A DNA stretch of 64,000 bases, taken from contig CAVWBP010000018.1 of assembly GCA_963753165.1 (NCBI GenBank), positions 62,001-126,000 on the forward strand, read 5' to 3'. The position numbers and the translations under genes are program-made. Source of the DNA: JAKLQR01 sp963753165. GTDB taxonomy: Bacteria; Nitrospirota; Thermodesulfovibrionia; Thermodesulfovibrionales; SM23-35. Shown here piece after piece: positions 46,456 to 55,029 of the stretch (positions within the stretch are counted from its first letter, which is position 1; every line of letters starts with the position of its first letter). The notes beneath the pieces are model-generated. The model did not search any database and was not told the origin of the DNA. It saw only the letters and a list, made by a program, of their open reading frames with translations.

Positions 46456-46573
46456 GCGTCTATCCAATGTCCGGCATTACGCGCCGTTTTCTCTTATTGT
46501 ACCGCCTGCAGGACTATTATGCCAGAACCACGATAATGCGGGAGAAAGCAGAATAAATCGATCCAAAAAACCC

Positions 46574-46601
46574 TTGACATAATTAGCTGATCAGCTATAA
46601 T
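46574..46601 (+). promoter_or_regulatory. Strong promoter with a 14-bp palindrome in the spacer
   Basis: Consensus TTGACA (46574-46579), a 16-base spacer and consensus TATAAT (46596-46601). The spacer carries a perfect palindrome TAGCTGATCAGCTA (46584-46597) that runs into the -10 box. A dimeric repressor bound there would block RNA polymerase. It serves the TPR-barrel/FecR/lipoprotein operon, which starts at 46637 (AGAGGCAATCG before ATG). Confidence 0.8.
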
Positions 46602-46636
46602 AGCAATAAAATTCAATAAGATTAAGAGGCAATCGT

Positions 46637-47977
46637 ATGAGCAAAAAAACTAACCTTTTTTATCCTTTCCGGAAATATTCTCGTGCTTTCGTTCCCATCC
46701 TTGCCTGTTGCGCCGTTTTGCTTTTCTCCTATTCCCTGCAAGCCCAGGACCTCGACCCCGCATATGAACGCGCGCTCACCAGGGCGGCACTCAAGATCGA
46801 GAATGCCGACTACGAAGGCGCTGCCGTAGATGCGCGGGAAGCGCTGCGGATAAAGACGGATGATGAAAAGGCCTCGCTCTATCTCGGCATAGCCTTAAGC
46901 CGGTCAGGGGAAAAAGAGGCTGAAAGCGCACTGAAGAAAGCCCTTTCCCTGAATCCGCAGAATCCCCGGACAAACCTCGAACTTGGTATTTATTATTACA
47001 ATAAAGGCCTGTATGACGAATCAGAGGACTACCTCGAAAATGCAACAAAGACCGCTCCAAATACAGAAATCGCTTCAAAGGCAAAGGAATATCTGAAAAA
47101 TACAAAGAAGCGCGGTACCGTCAAACCATGGGCACTGAATATCTCTCTGGGCGGGCAGTATGACAGTAATGTGATTTTGGAGGGAGGGGACTCACTGCCT
47201 GAAGGCATATCGGATAAAGCGGACTGGAGGGCTGTGTTTACTCTCAAGGGAAGATACAATTTCCTCAGGAGCGAAAAGGTTGAAGGCGCGATCGGGTACG
47301 GTTTTTATCAAAGCCTCCATACAAGTCTCCCGGACTTTAACGTGACAAACAACCTGCCTGAGTTCACCATGGCATTTCACCTCGCTCCGTGGGTAAGCCT
47401 GAAAGCCTTGTATGCATTCGATTATACCCTGGTCGGCGGCGACGCTTACAGCTATTCCCATATCATTTCGCCATCAGTCGTTTTTTCACTCTGGAGAGGG
47501 CTGACAACAACTGTTGATTACACCTACAGGAAAAATCATTTCATGGACACTGACCTTTTCGGGAATAATTCAGGTCGTCGTGGATTTAACAACACAATAG
47601 CGGTCACAGAAACTATCCCGATCGCTGCCTACGGCAACATCCGGGTCGGCTATGCGTATGATAACGAAAATACCAGAGAATCGTACTGGTCCTATTCCGG
47701 AAATAAATATTTCGCGGGAATACGATGGAATCTCCCGGTCCGGTTTTATCTGGATCTGTACGGTGAATATTACGGCAAAGACTACAGGGAAAGATATCCG
47801 TCTGCTGCACGGTTGCGCGAAGATGTCGTGAAGAACGTTTGGGGCTCTCTGACCAAGGTTCTCTCTGACAGATTCTCGGTATCGGTCGGTCAACTGTACA
47901 CAAGAAACAAATCGAGCGTTGACCTCTTCGACTATGAGCGTGCAATAACAAGTCTATTTTTTACGGTGAGGTTTTAA
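46637..47977 (+). CDS. TPR plus outer-membrane beta-barrel protein
   Basis: 446 residues. Signal peptide (PILACCAVLLFSYSLQAQ), then four or so TPR units (residues about 40-155, e.g. AALKIENADYEGAAVDAREA and KALSLNPQNPRTNLELGIYY), then from about 165 a barrel of amphipathic strands rich in aromatic residues, ending in Phe (SLFFTVRF), the outer-membrane insertion signal. The layout recalls SLAM-type barrels that use TPRs to recruit surface lipoproteins. It directly precedes fecR-like and lipoprotein genes, which could be its partners. Confidence 0.82.
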   Translation: MSKKTNLFYPFRKYSRAFVPILACCAVLLFSYSLQAQDLDPAYERALTRAALKIENADYEGAAVDAREALRIKTDDEKASLYLGIALSRSGEKEAESALKKALSLNPQNPRTNLELGIYYYNKGLYDESEDYLENATKTAPNTEIASKAKEYLKNTKKRGTVKPWALNISLGGQYDSNVILEGGDSLPEGISDKADWRAVFTLKGRYNFLRSEKVEGAIGYGFYQSLHTSLPDFNVTNNLPEFTMAFHLAPWVSLKALYAFDYTLVGGDAYSYSHIISPSVVFSLWRGLTTTVDYTYRKNHFMDTDLFGNNSGRRGFNNTIAVTETIPIAAYGNIRVGYAYDNENTRESYWSYSGNKYFAGIRWNLPVRFYLDLYGEYYGKDYRERYPSAARLREDVVKNVWGSLTKVLSDRFSVSVGQLYTRNKSSVDLFDYERAITSLFFTVRF

Positions 47978-48749
47978 ATGAAAAGATCACATTTCGCAAT
48001 CATATTTCTTGGTATTCTTTTGCTCTTAGCCGGCATTGCCCAGGCAGCTGATCCTGTTGGCTCCTTTGTCGCACTGAGAGGCAAGGCAACTATCGATAGA
48101 GAGAGAACTCTCAGCGAAGCGCCGCCTAAAAGACAGTATTTTGCTGAACGATACGGTATTTACTTCTGAAGCTTCAAGGGCGAAAATGCTCTTTACCGAC
48201 GACAGTGTTCTCACGCTCGGCGAGAAGTCAAAGGTTGTCATTAAAGAATATGTCTACAGCAGGGATAAGGGAGGAAAGTCGGTCATAACTCTCCTCGACG
48301 GTAAAATGCGCTCAATCGTCGGAAAAACGAATTTTGAGATCCACACCCCCACTGCGGTTGCAGCGGCACGGGGGACCATCATTCTTTGCGAAACCGGCAT
48401 CATAGACGGGAAACAGGTTACCACCTTTATCTGTGTCGAAGGAGAATTTACGGTAACAAGCAACTATCCCGGGTCGGAAGGCAGTACCTTACTCACGCCG
48501 GGAATGATGATAACAATTGTAGCAGGAGAGCCGTTCCCGGCTGCTTTCCAGTCTCCGGGCGGGAATACAGATGATCTTCTTGAAGCAACCAATATTTCCT
48601 ATGAACTCTCCATCCCCGGGCCTGCAGAAATAACGCTCGGCCCTGGTGCTTTTGTCATTGAGCAGATGCAGTTTCTTCCCCCGTATGAGCATGAGCCGGG
48701 GACGATCAATACAACCCCGGTAACCATTGATATTATATTCCCGAAATAG
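47978..48749 (+). CDS. FecR-domain protein, frame-disrupted
   Basis: Starts MKRSHFAIIFLGILLLLAGI with a signal peptide ending QAADP, then GSFVALRGKATIDRERTLSE. The frame breaks at about 48118-48130; the next frame gives LLNDTVFTSEASRAKMLFTD, DSVLTLGEKSKVVIKEYVY, SIVGKTNFEIHTPTAVAAAR and GTIILCETG, the FecR domain core. Length fits one extra base (256 aa corrected). Its ATG directly follows the barrel gene stop. FecR domains in such stand-alone exported proteins are surface or periplasmic scaffolds, not the anti-sigma FecR itself. Confidence 0.8.
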
Positions 48750-48761
48750 ATGAGGAGCTCC

Positions 48762-50846
48762 ATGAAAAAAATAATAAGCATAGCGCTTTTTGCCTTGGTC
48801 ATAATGAATATTCATTGTGGAGGAAGCAGCACAAGCAGCAGTAAAAACACATCCCTTGTAACCATAACCGTCGGCAGTTCAGGACAGACCGCAGCGTTAC
48901 GCATCGAGCCGGAGACGTTTCTTGTCAAGTTGAAAGCTTTTTTCAAAAACCACGCGCAAAACCCTGCATATGCTTCTATCCCCTCCGGTATCCATAAAAT
49001 AATGTTTACCATTGCCGGGCCTGATATGTCTACGATGACGAAAGAGGTATTCGTTGTGGGGCAGACACAGATCCGGGAATCCTTTTCTGTTCCGAACGGT
49101 AAAAACAGGTATTTTCTTGTCGAAGCAAAAGATATTGCCGGGAGAATTTTATACCGGGGTGATACAGCTTCTGACCTTGAAGGGAAACCTGTTTTTCTTG
49201 CCATCAACATGAAGGCTTTGGATTCAACGCCTCCATCCGTAATTTCAACCGATCCTGCAAGCAACAAAACAGGGGTAGCGATAACCTCTGCGATAATCAT
49301 AACCTTTAGTGAAACAATAGATCCCGCAACCCTCAACGCTGCAACATTCTCTTTATCAGGGAACGGGCTTGCCGTTGGCGGCACAATTTCAGTAAACGGC
49401 GCGGTAGCAACCTTCGTTCCTCTTGGGAACCTTGCATACAGCACCGGATATACGGCGACAATCACAACTGGCGTGATGGACACGGCAGGGAATCACATGG
49501 CTTCTGCCTATTCCTGGTCGTTTACAACATCCGCAGCGCCTGACACAACACCGCCTGCGGTTACTGGGGTCAGCCCCGGTATCGACGCAACGAGTGTGCC
49601 GGTGACCTCTGTGATAACCGCGACATTCTCGGAAGCGATGGATACATCGACTGTCAATACATCGACATTTACCCTGAAAGACCCGGACGAGATTATGGTA
49701 ACCGGCGGAGTCACTTACTCCGGACTGACTGCCACATTTACCCCGTCTGCCGATCTCGGACAAAACAAGACTTATACTGCGATGGTCACGACGGGCGTGA
49801 AGGATCTTGCCGGCAATGCCCTTTCTGCCGATTATCACTGGTCATTTACCACTGCTGTCCCTGACACAACACCTCCCGTCTTCGGAGGGTTGGTAAGTGC
49901 GGGTGCAGCATCGTCAAGTTCAATAGATCTCACCTGGAATGCTGCGTCGGACAATATTTCTCCTGCCTCCAAAATCGCATATCAGATATACATGGCAACC
50001 ACATCCGGCGGGCAGAACTTCGAATCTCCGGCAGCTACGGTAACAGGCGTCACTTCGACAACGATAACCGGACTGTCACCGAACACGGCATATTTTTTTG
50101 TTGCCCGTGCAAAAGATGAAGCAGGCAACACCGAGGCCAATACCGTCCAGAAATCAGCCACTACCTTGCCACCACCACCGGATACGACTCCGCCAACTTT
50201 CGGCGGCATTGTCTCAGCAACCGCTATTTCTTCAACCCAAATACAACTGACATGGAATTCCGCGACCGATAATGTAACCCCTCATTCACAGATCAAGTAC
50301 CTCATTTATATGGCAACTGTTTCCGGCGCTTATATAGATTTTTACCCTTATGCCATAGTTACCGGCTTGACCTCGTATACTGTTCCGGACCTTACGCCGG
50401 CGACAATCTATTACTTCCGTATATGGGCAGTGGATGCAGCCGGGAACCTGGCAACCAATACGGTAGAGAAGTCTGCGACAACCTTGGGAGGAGGAATCGA
50501 TCTGGAGCCGAAAAATGCGATGATAGGCCCTCCTTCTCTGTATAATATTTCGGCTGACATTTACAACAATGGCTCAACCGCTGCTTCAGGCGTTGTGGTA
50601 TATATCGAATCATGTGACATTGCGCTTAACTGTGAATGTCATTCCCAAACGCTTACCACAATCCCGGCGAGCAGTTTTATCGCAGTCTCGGTGGACCCTT
50701 CTAATGTTCCTCCTGCCGAATACAGGATTATTGTTGACCCGGATAATACTATTACCGGCGAAATTCAGGAAGGGAATAACTGTATAGATAGTGGAGGAGC
50801 TATGTTGCTATGCGGAGGTACCTGGCCGACTACATGCGGTTTATAG
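48762..50846 (+). CDS. Surface lipoprotein with Ig-like, Fn3 and CARDB-like domains
   Basis: 694 residues from ATG 48762 (GAGGAG before). Lipobox region IMNIHCGGSSTSSS gives lipidation at Cys20. An N-terminal module is followed by two Big_5-type Ig-like domains (ITFSETIDPATLNAATFSL, ATFSEAMDTSTVNTSTFTLK), two Fn3 domains (ISSTQIQLTWNSATDNVTP) and a CARDB-like domain ending at GEIQEGNNCIDSGG. This is an extended, repetitive surface protein, probably an adhesin-like partner of the barrel and FecR protein encoded upstream. Confidence 0.83.
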   Translation: MKKIISIALFALVIMNIHCGGSSTSSSKNTSLVTITVGSSGQTAALRIEPETFLVKLKAFFKNHAQNPAYASIPSGIHKIMFTIAGPDMSTMTKEVFVVGQTQIRESFSVPNGKNRYFLVEAKDIAGRILYRGDTASDLEGKPVFLAINMKALDSTPPSVISTDPASNKTGVAITSAIIITFSETIDPATLNAATFSLSGNGLAVGGTISVNGAVATFVPLGNLAYSTGYTATITTGVMDTAGNHMASAYSWSFTTSAAPDTTPPAVTGVSPGIDATSVPVTSVITATFSEAMDTSTVNTSTFTLKDPDEIMVTGGVTYSGLTATFTPSADLGQNKTYTAMVTTGVKDLAGNALSADYHWSFTTAVPDTTPPVFGGLVSAGAASSSSIDLTWNAASDNISPASKIAYQIYMATTSGGQNFESPAATVTGVTSTTITGLSPNTAYFFVARAKDEAGNTEANTVQKSATTLPPPPDTTPPTFGGIVSATAISSTQIQLTWNSATDNVTPHSQIKYLIYMATVSGAYIDFYPYAIVTGLTSYTVPDLTPATIYYFRIWAVDAAGNLATNTVEKSATTLGGGIDLEPKNAMIGPPSLYNISADIYNNGSTAASGVVVYIESCDIALNCECHSQTLTTIPASSFIAVSVDPSNVPPAEYRIIVDPDNTITGEIQEGNNCIDSGGAMLLCGGTWPTTCGL

Positions 50847-50921
50847 TGTATAGTGTAACTCCCCGCCCAATGGTATAGGGCATCATAGCGGGCGCAGATC
50901 AAAACAGCTGCGCAGCTCATT

Positions 50922-50975
50922 CAGTCCCGTGGCAGACCACCGGGTATACTGCAAAGCCTTTCGTGAACGGGACTG
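50922..50975. promoter_or_regulatory. Nested hairpin upstream of trpB
   Basis: CAGTCCCGT (50922-50930) pairs perfectly with ACGGGACTG (50967-50975), and GCAG (50932-50935) with CTGC (50949-50952) inside the loop. It lies between the lipoprotein gene and the proposed trpB -10 box, so it may end the upstream operon or belong to an upstream leader. There is no T-run and no T-box motif. Confidence 0.35.
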
Positions 50976-51069
50976 TTGTAAAAATTCTGCCCGCACAAGT
51001 AATTTCCTGATGTCAATCTGTTAAGAGCATTCCCTTCACCCTTGTCTGTAATATTTCGAGGATATGGGC

Positions 51070-51093
51070 TATAATATTTTCGTTAAAGGGAGG
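51070..51093 (+). promoter_or_regulatory. trpB -10 box and ribosome-binding site
   Basis: TATAAT at 51070-51075 is a consensus -10 box with only a poor -35 (TTGTCT at 51042-51047, spacing too long). GGGAGG at 51088-51093 is a strong ribosome-binding site, 5 bases before the proposed ATT start of trpB. Confidence 0.5.
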
Positions 51094-51098
51094 TTGCC

Positions 51099-52292
51099 AT
51101 TTCAAAGCTGCCAGATAAAAAAGGGTACTTCGGTATATATGGAGGAAGGTTCGTCCCCGAGACGCTTATGCCCGCACTCCAGGAACTCGAAGCCGCATTT
51201 CTCGATTCAAAAAAAGACAAAGATTTCAGGCGGGAACTGGTTCACCTTCAGAAAACCTACATCGGAAGACCTACGCCACTTTACTTTGCAAAACGTCTCA
51301 CTGAACATCTCGGCGGCGCCAGGATATACCTGAAAAGAGAAGACCTTGCACACACAGGCGCGCATAAAATCAACAATGCCGTCGGACAAGTCCTGCTCGC
51401 CAGGAACATGGGCAAGAAAAGGGTAATTGCCGAGACAGGGGCCGGGCAGCATGGTGTTGCAACAGCTACCGGCGCTGCCCTTGTGGGACTCGGGTGTGAA
51501 ATATACATGGGCTCGGTAGATATGCAGAGACAGGCGTTAAACGTATTCAGAATGCGGCTGCTCGGCGCAAAAGTAACAGAGGTGCCGACAGGATCGCAGA
51601 CACTGAAGGACGCAATCAACGAGGCCCTGCGTGACTGGACTACCAATGTCCGGACGACCCATTATATTCTTGGCACTGTATATGGACCACATCCTTTTCC
51701 CGAAATGGTGAGGGATTTTCAGTCTGTTATAGGAAAAGAGGCGAAAAAACAGATATTCAGCGCAGAAGGAAAGCTTCCGGATTACCTGATAGCCTGTGTA
51801 GGGGGAGGAAGCAATGCAATGGGGCTTTTTTCCGATTTCCTCAGGGACACTTCCGTGCATATGGTAGGAGTTGAGGCAGGAGGAAAAGGGATAGAAACCG
51901 GAGAGCATGCCGCCCGTTTCGCAGGCGGGTCTTTCGGCGTCTTCCAGGGCTGCAAAACTTATCTCCTTCAGGATAATGACGGGAATGTGCTCGGCACCCA
52001 TTCTGTTTCAGCGGGTCTTGATTATGCCGCGGTCGGTCCTGAGCACCCGTTCCTGCGCGACGAGGGACGTGTTCGCTATACCTACGCTACAGACAGCGAA
52101 GCGCTGGCTGCATTCGAACTCCTGTCCTATACAGAAGGTATCATCCCTGCACTCGAATCTGCGCATGCAGTTGCAGAGGCTTTAAAGATCGCTCCTCAGC
52201 TCTCAAAAGAAAAGATCATCCTTGTGAATCTTTCAGGCCGGGGGGATAAAGATGTCCAGCAGGTAGCACAGATAAAAGGGATCGGATTATGA
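51099..52292 (+). CDS. trpB: Tryptophan synthase beta chain, non-canonical start
   Basis: Converts indole and serine to tryptophan. The family N-terminus KLPDKKGYFGIYGGRFVPET is encoded in frame from 51105, and the PLP lysine lies in KREDLAHTGAHKINNAVG; AETGAGQHGVATATG and the CVGGGSNAMGLF segment are intact. Between the upstream in-frame TAA (51084-51086) and the internal ATG 51168 there is no ATG, GTG or TTG. ATT at 51099 stands 5 bases after GGGAGG and gives 397 residues, the family length; CTG at 51108 is the alternative. An ATG-to-ATT sequence error is possible. It overlaps trpA (ATGA). Confidence 0.93.
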   Translation: MSKLPDKKGYFGIYGGRFVPETLMPALQELEAAFLDSKKDKDFRRELVHLQKTYIGRPTPLYFAKRLTEHLGGARIYLKREDLAHTGAHKINNAVGQVLLARNMGKKRVIAETGAGQHGVATATGAALVGLGCEIYMGSVDMQRQALNVFRMRLLGAKVTEVPTGSQTLKDAINEALRDWTTNVRTTHYILGTVYGPHPFPEMVRDFQSVIGKEAKKQIFSAEGKLPDYLIACVGGGSNAMGLFSDFLRDTSVHMVGVEAGGKGIETGEHAARFAGGSFGVFQGCKTYLLQDNDGNVLGTHSVSAGLDYAAVGPEHPFLRDEGRVRYTYATDSEALAAFELLSYTEGIIPALESAHAVAEALKIAPQLSKEKIILVNLSGRGDKDVQQVAQIKGIGL

Positions 52293-53069
52293 GTTCAAGG
52301 ATAGAAAAAACATTTAAAAAACTGATTAAACAAGGGAAGAAAGCATTTATCCCCTATATTATGGCCGGCGACCCGTCTCTCGACGCAACAAAGGAAATCG
52401 TGCTCCTTTTCGAGGAATGCGGAGCGGATATCGTTGAACTCGGAGTCCCTTTCTCAGATCCTCTCGCAGACGGGCCAACGATACAGCAGGCTGCCGAAAG
52501 GGCATTACAGAACGGGGTGACTCTGAGAAAAGTTATCGCGCTTGCTGAAGACCTGAGGCAGGTCACTCAGATACCGCTTATCCTTATGACCTATTTCAAT
52601 CCTGTAATGAAATACGGGGTTGAAAATTTCGTCCGTGACGCCGCTCATGCAGGGGTCGACGGCGTTATTATCCCCGATCTCCCTCCTGATGAGGCAGGCG
52701 ACCTTCTCAGCCTTGCGAACCCGGCTTCACTGAACGTAATATTCCTTCTCGCGCCCACATCGACCGATGAACGGATAAAAAAAGTTGCAAGGGCATCGAG
52801 AGGTTTCATTTATTATGTTTCCATAACAGGTATCACGGGTGGAGCCCTCCTCCTCGACAGTTCCCTTCATGCCTCGATATCAAAAATAAAGCACTTTTCC
52901 AATAAAGCCTGTCGCGGTCGGTTTTGGCGTATCAACACCCGGAGAAGCGGCTGAAGTTGCCCGGCTTGCCGACGGGGTTATCGTCGGGAGCGCAATAATA
53001 AAAAAATACCGTGAAAGTCCCGACACGGTGAAGCACTATCTTGCAAGTCTGAGGCAGGCTATACAGTGA
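52289..53069 (+). CDS. trpA: Tryptophan synthase alpha chain, frame-disrupted
   Basis: Splits indole-3-glycerol phosphate for the beta chain. Present: FIPYIMAGDPSLDATKEIV, the catalytic Glu region DIVELGVPFSDPLADGPTIQ, GVDGVIIPDLPPDEA, and IYYVSITGITGG. The frame breaks at about 52900-52912, after KHFSNK; the next frame supplies the phosphate-site end PVAVGFGVSTPGEAAEVARL and GVIVGSAIIKK, ending at TGA 53069. One extra base explains the 781-base length (259 aa corrected). It is coupled to trpB and overlaps the next gene by GTGA. Confidence 0.9.
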
Positions 53070-54162
53070 AGAAAAGCATGAAAAGTTTTGAACAGCTCAA
53101 GGCATTGATGGAACTCTCAGCGCTCATCAATTCCACCCTTGAAATCAGTGAGGTAAAGAGACGCGCCATTGAAGCAGCCATGAAGCTCCTCGACGCAGAG
53201 GCTGCAAGTCTTCTCCTTATCGATCCCGAATCGGGCGATCTCTTTTTTGAGGTTGCCCTTGGAGACAAAGGGACCACACTCAAAGAAGTCAGGCTGAAAA
53301 AGGGCCAGGGAATTGCAGGCTGGGTTGCAGAAAAAGGCGAGCCGCTCATTATCCCGGACTGCCAGTCGGATGCAAGATTCAGCAAGCTCGCTGACGAGCG
53401 GAGTCATTTCAGCACAAGAAACATGATTTGTGTTCCTGTTCGGTCAAGAGACAGGATGCTCGGCGTTCTCCAGGCAATCAATAAAAAAAAGGCGTATTTG
53501 ATGAGCCCGATAAAGATGCAGCGCTTGCTCTCGGAAACCAGGTGGCGATAGCAATCGAGAACGCTCATCTTTATGAAGAATTGAGAGAAACATTTTTCGA
53601 TACTGCAGAGGCGCTCGCAGAAACGATCGAAAAAAGAGACCCTTACACCGGGGGGCATACCAGAAGGGTCATGAATTACAGTTATACAATCGGAAAAGCA
53701 ATGGGTCTTTCCAAAAAGGAACTCGATGACCTGAGACTTGCCTCAATACTCCATGATATCGGGAAAATCGGTGTACGGGACGATATCCTCATGAAGGAAG
53801 CCCGGCTTACTGCGGAAGAAAATGAAAAAATGACCAAACATTCAACATACGGCGCAGAAATTCTCGCCCATATCAGACAACTCAAGGATATCATCCCCGG
53901 AGTCCGCGGACATCATGAGCGGATAGACGGGAAAGGATATCCCGACAATCTCCGCAGCAGCGATATCCCTCTCATAGCAAGGATTATCGCTGTTGCTGAT
54001 ACCTTTGACGCCATGACATCTGACAGACCCTACCGAAAAGCACACAGCCCGGATGCTGCTCTTCGGGAACTGATCAAATGTTCAGGGAAGCAGTTCGATG
54101 CAGAAATTGTCGTGGTATTCACCGGCCTTTTCAAAGAAAACTTTTTTTCCCCTGACGCATAA
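53066..54162 (+). CDS. GAF plus HD-GYP cyclic-di-GMP phosphodiesterase, frame-disrupted
   Basis: GTG 53066 overlaps the trpA stop. The N-terminal GAF domain (about residues 15-160) has AEAASLLLIDPESGDLFFEV and GQGIAGWVAEKGEPLIIPDC. The frame breaks at a run of eight A at 53483-53490; the next frame continues GVFDEPDKDAALALGNQVAI, then the HD-GYP domain with LHDIGKIGVRDDIL and GHHERIDGKGYPDNL. Length fits one missing (or two extra) bases. It would degrade c-di-GMP under control of a ligand or redox signal sensed by GAF. Its place inside a biosynthetic operon is unusual. Confidence 0.85.
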
Positions 54163-54195
54163 ACGAGGGGGAAGTACTGAAGAGAAGGGATTACA

Positions 54196-55029
54196 ATGGC
54201 TTGGTTTAAAAAAACAAAAGAGATCAGGATGGAAAAAAAGGGGAAGACCCCTGAAGGATTGTGGGTCAAATGCGATGGATGCAAGGAGATCATCTACAAG
54301 AAAGAGATCGAGAAAAACCTGAAAATATGTCCGAAATGCAATTATCATTTCAGAATAAGCGCCCGTGAGAGACTCAAGTTTCTCATTGACGAAGGCAGTT
54401 TTGTTGAAACTGATGCAACGCTTGAATCACTGGACCCACTGGGCTTCCGGGACTCTTCTTCCTATAAAGACAGGCTCAGGGACAATCAGAAGAAAAGCGG
54501 GCTCAAAGAAGCGGTAATCGCCGGTGACGCCCTCATCAAGGGCAATCCCGTCAGTCTCATAATTATGGACTTTCACTTTATGGGTGGCAGCATGGGATCG
54601 GTTGTCGGTGAAAAGGTTGCGAGAACTGCCGAGAGGGCCCTCGAAAAAGAGCAGCCCTTCATCGCGGTTTCTGCCTCAGGAGGGGCGCGCATGCAGGAGG
54701 GGATTTTTTCGCTCATGCAGATGGCAAAAGTATCGGCCGCGGTCGGCAGGCTGAGAGAAACCGGGATTCTCTATATCTCAATTCTCTGTGATCCGACCTT
54801 CGGGGGGGTCACCGCAAGCTTCGCAACCCTCGGGGATATCATTATCGCCGAACCGAAAAGTCTGATCGGGTTTGCCGGTCCGAGGGTAATCGAGCAGACA
54901 ATCAAGCAGCCGCTGCCGGACGATTTCCAGCGGGCGGATTTTCTGCTTGATCATGGACTCATAGATCTGGTTGTGGACAGAAAAAACCTCAGGGACACGC
55001 TCGCGAGACTTTTCGAACTTCTCTTATGA
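54196..55029 (+). CDS. accD: Acetyl-CoA carboxylase carboxyltransferase beta subunit
   Basis: 277 residues. The N-terminal zinc ribbon is CDGCKEII with CPKCNYHF about 20 residues later, followed by the crotonase-fold carboxyltransferase domain with AVSASGGARMQEGIFSLMQM, PTFGGVTASFATLGD and AEPKSLIGFAGPRVIEQT. It forms the transferase with AccA (not in the window), making malonyl-CoA for fatty acids. It overlaps folC by four bases. Confidence 0.95.
   Translation: MAWFKKTKEIRMEKKGKTPEGLWVKCDGCKEIIYKKEIEKNLKICPKCNYHFRISARERLKFLIDEGSFVETDATLESLDPLGFRDSSSYKDRLRDNQKKSGLKEAVIAGDALIKGNPVSLIIMDFHFMGGSMGSVVGEKVARTAERALEKEQPFIAVSASGGARMQEGIFSLMQMAKVSAAVGRLRETGILYISILCDPTFGGVTASFATLGDIIIAEPKSLIGFAGPRVIEQTIKQPLPDDFQRADFLLDHGLIDLVVDRKNLRDTLARLFELLL

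Noticed and set aside
50847..51098. T-box or tryptophan attenuator before trpB
   Set aside because: No T-box conserved sequence, no Trp-rich leader peptide and no terminator T-run.
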